DNA from: Christensenella tenuis
Lineage (GTDB): Bacteria; Bacillota; Clostridia; Christensenellales; Christensenellaceae
Reading direction: 5' to 3'
Length of the DNA stretch: 64,000 bases
NCBI RefSeq assembly: GCF_014287795.1
Contig: NZ_JACOON010000004.1
Location: 1-64,000 of the forward strand
The notes beneath the pieces were generated by a model. That model was not told where the DNA came from. It saw nothing but the letters and a program-made list of their open reading frames with translations, and ran no database searches. Below, piece by piece: positions 59,994 through 64,000 of the stretch (the first letter of the stretch is position 1; each line of letters opens with the position of its first letter). Made by a program: the position numbers and the translations under genes.

Positions 59994-60773
59994 TCAGTCC
60001 CGCCTGTTCCAGTGTGCGAGAATCTCTGCATCCGTCGCGTCCGGATTAATCAGCCGGTACTGTTCCAAAACATCTTGGGGTATGGTTCCGCTGGCCGCGT
60101 TTCCCATGCCTCCAAGTTTGCGGAGATGTTCTTTGCTTTGCGCATTCAGCGCGGCGCGTTTCGCAGCGTTCGCGCGCCTCTGCGCAATGGAATCGACGGC
60201 ATATGCGGCATAAGCACGGTATAGCGGAACGCCCGCCTGTGCCAGCTTCACCATTTCCTGTGCGTTTTCAAGTGCAAAAAAATCGTCTGCCGACCATGCT
60301 TCCGCTTCCGGAAAATGTTCGTTCAGCTCCCGCAGTTCTTCCTCAAACCTCTGTTGGCTTGCCCTGTGGGCAAATTCACGCTCCATCGGGTTCGGGGCGC
60401 CTCCGAATCCCCGCAGGTTCGTCTCAGCGCTCGCCTGTTGCATTTGCCTGAAATCTTCATAGCCCATTCTCTGCGCAAATGCGTCGTTTTCTTTTTGAAG
60501 CCGTTCCATCCGCCTGCGCGCGCTTGCAGCGATCCTGTCCGCCTCATAATTCCTGGGCGTCTTTTCCTTTGCACTGCGCGTATTCTTTCTTCTTTTGCGT
60601 TCTTCCGAACGTCTCTGTGCCGCTTCATCGGCCGCAGCCTGTTTCGCTTCCATCTCTTCATGCGTTGCATCCAACGCTTCCGAGATTGCCTCGCCAAATT
60701 CCTGGGCGGCGTCTGTCTCATATGGTTCTTCTTCGCCGTTCCATTCCATTACATCCATCTCTTCATGATCCAT
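59994..60773 (-). CDS. Phage scaffolding protein
   Basis: This 259-aa highly charged helical protein has an acidic start (MDHEEMDVMEWNGEEEPYET), a long Glu/Arg/Ala coiled coil and a C-terminal basic patch (DATDAEILAHWNRRD). These are hallmarks of internal scaffolds that shape the procapsid. It is encoded upstream of the decoration and capsid genes, as usual. Confidence 0.75.
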   Translation of the reverse strand: MDHEEMDVMEWNGEEEPYETDAAQEFGEAISEALDATHEEMEAKQAAADEAAQRRSEERKRRKNTRSAKEKTPRNYEADRIAASARRRMERLQKENDAFAQRMGYEDFRQMQQASAETNLRGFGGAPNPMEREFAHRASQQRFEEELRELNEHFPEAEAWSADDFFALENAQEMVKLAQAGVPLYRAYAAYAVDSIAQRRANAAKRAALNAQSKEHLRKLGGMGNAASGTIPQDVLEQYRLINPDATDAEILAHWNRRD

Positions 60774-60964
60774 ACTTCTTCTCCTTCTCGCCTTTTTTCC
60801 GCTGGGGCGCAGCGTATTTTAGTTGTGGAACGTTTGTTCCCCTTCCCCGTTTCCGCTGGGGCGTGCGTAGTCTTATTCCCGGCAAATCGCTTCGGGATAT
60901 CATCATCAAATCTTTTTTCAGGCAAATTCGTGTACCGCCATTAAAAAAGATTTGTGATTTGCAT

Positions 60965-61150
60965 TCATGTCAATTTGTGGCGGATTTCATCCACTACATG
61001 ACTCGCTTCCGATATTTTCTTTCCCGCATAATTCTCGCATTGCGGATTCGCGCAATATTGCCGCTGCAATAAAAAAGCGTCGCCGCCTTCTACGACAACG
61101 CCGCCGCTTTCAAGCCTCAAATCATTTCCACATTTCGGGCATCTGTCCAT
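60965..61150 (-). CDS. Small zinc-ribbon phage protein
   Basis: This 61-aa protein has CPKCGN near the start and CANPQCENYAGK later, forming a four-cysteine zinc ribbon. ATG 61150 has AGGAGG seven bases upstream, so it replaces the longer frame from 61186. It is the first gene after a terminator, so it may head the head-gene transcript. Function unknown. Confidence 0.7.
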   Translation of the reverse strand: MDRCPKCGNDLRLESGGVVVEGGDAFLLQRQYCANPQCENYAGKKISEASHVVDEIRHKLT

Positions 61151-61186
61151 CCTTCTCACCTCCTTTCCTATGTTTTGGGGTAACAA

Positions 61187-61214
61187 AAAAGAGCCCGGTT
61201 TCCCGAACTCTTTT
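61187..61214 (-). terminator. Terminator before the zinc-ribbon gene
   Basis: AAAAGAG and CTCTTTT pair around a CGG/CCG core, followed on the minus strand by T residues. Confidence 0.7.
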
Positions 61215-61306
61215 CACTTTTTCCATACTAGCATTATAACAGAAAAACGCAGCCATTCACATGACATCCATCCGACATCTTTCTCACGTTATCCCTGCAT
61301 CGATTC

Positions 61307-61480
61307 CTATTTAAGCCCAGCACCCTGCAATATGCGGTACTGCTCGTAATAACTGTTTTCTCCCATCACATAAAGATCCGCCAGCGTCCGCGCATAGCTG
61401 CTCACCCCCGTGTCCGTCGCCGCAAGTCCCGCCTGCTTCAGCACGCCCCGAAAATATCTGTTTACAAATCCCACTTTCAT
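61307..61480 (-). CDS. Short ORF duplicating a segment of the large polyvalent protein
   Basis: This 57-codon frame (MKVGFVNRYFRGVLKQAGLA to ILQGAGLK) shares 119 bp (61332-61450) with 62784-62902 inside the big gene at about 96% identity without gaps. Both flanks diverge sharply. It is a displaced fragment of a related gene that has kept an open frame. Expression is uncertain. Confidence 0.5.
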   Translation of the reverse strand: MKVGFVNRYFRGVLKQAGLAATDTGVSSYARTLADLYVMGENSYYEQYRILQGAGLK

Positions 61481-61494
61481 GGTATAATTTTATC

Positions 61495-61563
61495 AGACAT
61501 TACCGAGGGTTTCGGCGTACGGGTTAATCCCCGTAGAGACTGGACATGTCGTCGGTAATGTCT
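61495..61563. repeat. 12-bp inverted repeat with inner stem
   Basis: AGACATTACCGA (61495-61506) and TCGGTAATGTCT (61552-61563) are perfect inverted repeats. Inside lies ACGGG/CCCGT (61519-61534). The structure overlaps the end of the 34-aa ORF. It could be a terminator, a structured RNA or a recombination scar. Confidence 0.6.
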
Positions 61564-61628
61564 TTTATTTGTGTAATATCATAAAACAGTTTCCCGATTC
61601 GTCCGTTATTGTATCGGTTGTATTTCAC
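61524..61628 (-). CDS. 34-aa peptide gene
   Basis: A GTG at 61628 preceded by GGAGGAGGG opens a 34-codon frame (MKYNRYNNGRIGKLFYDITQ, ending SSLYGD). The strong ribosome site supports translation. It lies between the toxin-partner terminator and the displaced toxin fragment. It could be a remnant of another cassette. Confidence 0.4.
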   Translation of the reverse strand: MKYNRYNNGRIGKLFYDITQIKDITDDMSSLYGD

Positions 61629-61688
61629 GTTCAACCCTCCTCCAAAATATCTTTCTCTTGCCTTCTGGATTTTCCGTTATAATGAAAA

Positions 61689-61714
61689 AAGGGAGCATAT
61701 CTCTATGCTCCCTT
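61689..61714 (-). terminator. Terminator after the toxin-partner gene
   Basis: AAGGGAGCATA pairs with TATGCTCCCTT, followed on the minus strand by six T residues. Confidence 0.88.
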
Positions 61715-61730
61715 CCCGGATATTTGTAAT

Positions 61731-61970
61731 TCAATTATCTTTGTCCAAATATTTCTTTCGTTTTGCCATTCGGTCAAAATAATACTGATCTACATCAAAA
61801 TCAAGACCATAGGCTGCCCTTTCATCTTCCCGCAAATAGTCATGGATAATTGTTAATACTTCCATATAAGCAAGAATTTCTCCATTTACAAATTCACTTT
61901 CTTCCTCTTTCAGAAGATCCTCGATCCATTCCTTTACTTCGCTGATTAAATCCAATGCTAATCCGTTCAT
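61731..61970 (-). CDS. Small acidic protein, probable immunity partner
   Basis: This 79-aa acidic, helical protein (MNGLALDLISEVKEWIEDLL, FDVDQYYFDRMAKRKKYLDK) starts in the stop codon of the large protein gene (ATGA overlap), with AGGGGAG upstream. It is followed by its own terminator. A small acidic protein coupled to the 3' end of a toxin-like gene is the usual arrangement of an immunity protein. No known immunity family is recognised. Confidence 0.6.
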   Translation of the reverse strand: MNGLALDLISEVKEWIEDLLKEEESEFVNGEILAYMEVLTIIHDYLREDERAAYGLDFDVDQYYFDRMAKRKKYLDKDN

Positions 61971-64000
61971 TTTGTAACTCCCCTCTCTCGTAAAATCCCT
62001 TGCATAATAGATGCTTCCTGTGCATTTCGCATTGCATCTTTCTTCCACTTTTTTAAATATCCTAACTGTTCTTTCAAAAGTTTTTGATTCCAATCTTCTA
62101 TATACTTCTCCGGGTGCGCTATCTTGTCATGGTGCAGCTCCACTTGGTAAACATAACTATTATAGGCTTTATTTACCTGATTGTCTTTCCATTTTAAAGC
62201 GTCGGCATATTTTCCATAATGTTTTCCGCCCTCTTTTGCCGTGATATATGCGCTGTCGCTTATCATTATATCACCGTTATCGCCTACTTCATACCATTCG
62301 GAATTATCTTGTATGAGTTCCGGCAAAGAATATCCCTGTGGAAATTGACTGTCTCCGTTCCCTCCTTTGCTGAACGCCATCCCTGGCGTGGTCTGCTCCA
62401 CTTCTCCTCCAGAGAACCGCATCCCCTCCGGCGTCACATATTCCATTCCCGGCCCATAGGTCACGCCGCCTGTCCGTCCCGTGATCTCATCCATCACTTC
62501 TTTTCCCAGCAGCTCGTCCAGCAGCGGCGTGCTCGTTCCTCTCTCCTGCGCTGTCATCCTGTTCGTTTCCCGCACGAACTCTTCCCAGATTTTCTCCTGC
62601 GCCGCTTTCAGCTTGCTGTTTCGGAACCGGTGCGTCATAATCTCAAGCGCCTGCGCCGCGCTTCCCATAATTGCGCCGCCTCCCGCGCCCAGCGCCATTT
62701 CCATCACCGGCTCCCGCACAAAAAACTCCATGTTCGCTTCCCGCGTCGCCTCCGCCTCGCTCATCCCGTTTGCCATAAGCCCCATGCGGTACTGCTCGTA
62801 ATAACTGTTTTCTCCCATCACATAAAGGTCCGCCAGCGTCTGCGCATAGCTGCTCACCCCCGCGTCCGTCGCCGCAAGCCCTGCCTGCTTCAGCACGCCC
62901 CGCGCAAATGCCTCCGCGCTTTCCGGCGCGCTTCCCGCAAGCTTGTAAAACGCCTGTGCCGGAATCGCCGACATCGCCGCGTCCACTGCCCCGCTGATGG
63001 CCCCCGCCTGTAACATCTGGTTCACATTTCCGCCCCGTTTTCCGGCGCCATACATCGTGTCTCCCGCCGTCTGCGCGCCCATCAGCGCCGGGGCCGCCGC
63101 TGGCCCTGCCGCCAGCACCGGCAGGGTCTTTCCAATCCCAAGGCCCATATCCACAAGCGCCGCCATCTCCGGCGGCAGTCCTTCCACAAGCGCCTCCCGC
63201 GTAATCTCTTCGTTGCGCTTCAATGTTCCCGAAATCCCATACATATTCACATTTCGGTGTTCTCCCGTCACCTCATTCTGGATTTTCTGGCCGATCGTCT
63301 CTCCCAGCATCCCGAAATTTCCGGCGATCCCGCTGCTTATATTGCTGCCCGTCTCATAGGCGCGCATCCATCCGCTGTCATTTTCCTTCATATATGCCGC
63401 GCGGTTTTCGGTCAGAAAATCACTTTTCCGCTTGTCGAGGTCCCGCTCAATCAGCCTGTAAAACGCGTCGGCCTCCTCCGGCGCGCCAATACCGTAATAA
63501 TAATTGATCGTGTCGCGCTCTTCTTCCGTCATAAAGGCTTCCTTGCGGATAAACGTTCCCGCTAAAAGGTCCCCCCCGCCGATCATTGCCGCTATTTTCC
63601 GCTGCTCCGGCGTTCCGTTCTGTGCAAGCCCGTTTAAAAGGTTGTCGTCGTTATACGCTTTTTCATAGTGATTGTCTTCCGCCTGCTTTCCGGCCTCCAC
63701 GATTGCACGGAACCGCTCCGGGGTTTCCTGTGCCTGCGAAATCTCCTGCGCAATATCCCCCAGCTTGAACAAATCGTTCACCTGCGTTTTTTCAATCCTG
63801 ATATTCTCAACCTCATCCTGTTTTCTTTTGTTCCCGCTTACCAGCGCGTTGTATTCGTTCCCCGCGGCGATTGCGTCTTCCGCCACTTTTTCAAGCGCCT
63901 CCGCCGGAAGGTTCCCATATAATGCCATCGCCTCCTGTTCTGCCCTGTAAAGCGCCTCGTTGTCTTCGTAAAATTGCCGGTCTGCTTCCGCCTGCCCGGC
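61967..64000 (-). CDS. Large polyvalent phage protein with C-terminal toxin-like domain (5' end outside window)
   Basis: The frame is open to the window edge, so at least 677 residues are present and the start is missing. The N-terminal part is charged and helical. The centre is Ala/Gly-rich with amphipathic helices (LPVLAAGPAAAPALMGAQTA, MLQAGAISGAVDAAMSAIPA) like large phage internal or polyvalent proteins injected with DNA. After a Gly/Thr-rich linker (about 62300-62480) comes a compact C-terminal domain (SLPELIQDNSEWYEVGDNGD, ELHHDKIAHPEKYIEDWNQK). Such tails on MuF-type or polyvalent proteins are often swappable toxins. The catalytic activity is not identifiable here. Confidence 0.65.
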   Translation of the reverse strand, partial: AGQAEADRQFYEDNEALYRAEQEAMALYGNLPAEALEKVAEDAIAAGNEYNALVSGNKRKQDEVENIRIEKTQVNDLFKLGDIAQEISQAQETPERFRAIVEAGKQAEDNHYEKAYNDDNLLNGLAQNGTPEQRKIAAMIGGGDLLAGTFIRKEAFMTEEERDTINYYYGIGAPEEADAFYRLIERDLDKRKSDFLTENRAAYMKENDSGWMRAYETGSNISSGIAGNFGMLGETIGQKIQNEVTGEHRNVNMYGISGTLKRNEEITREALVEGLPPEMAALVDMGLGIGKTLPVLAAGPAAAPALMGAQTAGDTMYGAGKRGGNVNQMLQAGAISGAVDAAMSAIPAQAFYKLAGSAPESAEAFARGVLKQAGLAATDAGVSSYAQTLADLYVMGENSYYEQYRMGLMANGMSEAEATREANMEFFVREPVMEMALGAGGGAIMGSAAQALEIMTHRFRNSKLKAAQEKIWEEFVRETNRMTAQERGTSTPLLDELLGKEVMDEITGRTGGVTYGPGMEYVTPEGMRFSGGEVEQTTPGMAFSKGGNGDSQFPQGYSLPELIQDNSEWYEVGDNGDIMISDSAYITAKEGGKHYGKYADALKWKDNQVNKAYNSYVYQVELHHDKIAHPEKYIEDWNQKLLKEQLGYLKKWKKDAMRNAQEASIMQGILRERGVTK

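Larger units (their letters stand above)
50251..64000 (-). mobile_element. Prophage late-gene block (head module, fibres, holin, siphovirus tail start)
   Basis: A tightly packed minus-strand block encodes scaffold, capsid, connector, fibre, holin and tail-tube proteins. The prophage also includes the fibre gene at 40846-42003 beyond the integrative element. No integrase, repressor, terminase or portal gene falls in the window. The order is unusual: fibres and holin come before tail-tube genes, which suggests two phages joined near 51890-51986. Confidence 0.85.

Noticed and set aside
60748..60925. Possible TTG-started basic phage ORF between zinc-ribbon and scaffold genes
   Set aside because: The composition is plausible (basic, Lys/Arg-rich), but it has no ribosome site and overlaps the scaffold start, so it is not listed as a gene.
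61495..61563. Group I intron or known riboswitch
   Set aside because: The stem and the GACTGGACATG-like stretch suggested it, but there is no core of conserved pairings or intron length.

Overview
The window reads as chromosome of an anaerobic Bacillota of the Clostridia type. It encodes a Rex redox repressor, tandem VanW-family wall proteins, RbsABC-type sugar importers, lipoproteins with Clostridia-like lipoboxes and strong AGGAGG ribosome sites. Christensenellaceae or a relative is possible but not shown. Almost every chromosomal gene lies on the minus strand. No tRNA, rRNA or CRISPR array was recognised.

Layout. (1) 1-5255: start of tuf, two VanW paralogues, a YjbQ/UPF0047 protein and rex. 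(2) 5367-6137: a decayed prepilin-like gene. (3) 6181-25070: a 17-gene catabolic region read right to left from a GntR/FCD-type operator. It holds a TIM-barrel isomerase, a D-2-hydroxyacid dehydrogenase, three SDR dehydrogenases, glycerate kinase, a GntR regulator, two URO-D-family proteins, a zinc alcohol dehydrogenase, a transaldolase-family protein, an MBL-fold hydrolase, a sugar ABC importer whose ATPase is fused to a permease, and a split transketolase. The likely flow is import, oxidation and isomerisation, then entry into glycolysis as phosphoglycerate and into the pentose phosphate pool through transaldolase and transketolase. The substrate is unknown. (4) 25582-26577: an intact DUF4190 protein next to a decayed copy. 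(5) 26733-29454: a small AT-rich island bounded by 13-bp inverted repeats, carrying a nonsense-interrupted GmrSD/DUF262 gene and an unknown pseudogene. (6) 29780-31761: two small envelope proteins and an AEC transporter. (7) 32192-40626: a LacI-controlled pentose or deoxypentose operon (importer, FGGY kinase, ribokinase, DeoC, cupin) with clear operators.

(8) 40846-64000 is prophage. Its late genes run right to left: a large polyvalent protein with a C-terminal toxin-like cassette and a small partner gene, scaffold, capsid, connector, a podovirus-like 643-aa protein, fibre proteins and holin. These are followed at once by a siphovirus tail module (tail terminator, major tail protein, and G/GT chaperones with an A AAA AAC slippery site). 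The tape-measure gene survives only as N-terminal scraps flanking two mosaic lipoprotein genes. The middle tail genes are missing; in their place (about 42184-48158) lies a remnant of a TnpV-type integrative element. It carries a BcgI-like restriction-modification pair, a HEPN gene frameshifted by a 7-bp duplication, a ribbon-helix-helix regulator with its operator, an oriT-like dyad and an array of covarying hairpins at about 35-bp spacing.

The most noteworthy items are the hairpin array, the catabolic region of unknown substrate, the phage toxin cassette with a displaced duplicate, the frameshift site in the tail chaperone, and the many single-lesion defence and mobility genes.
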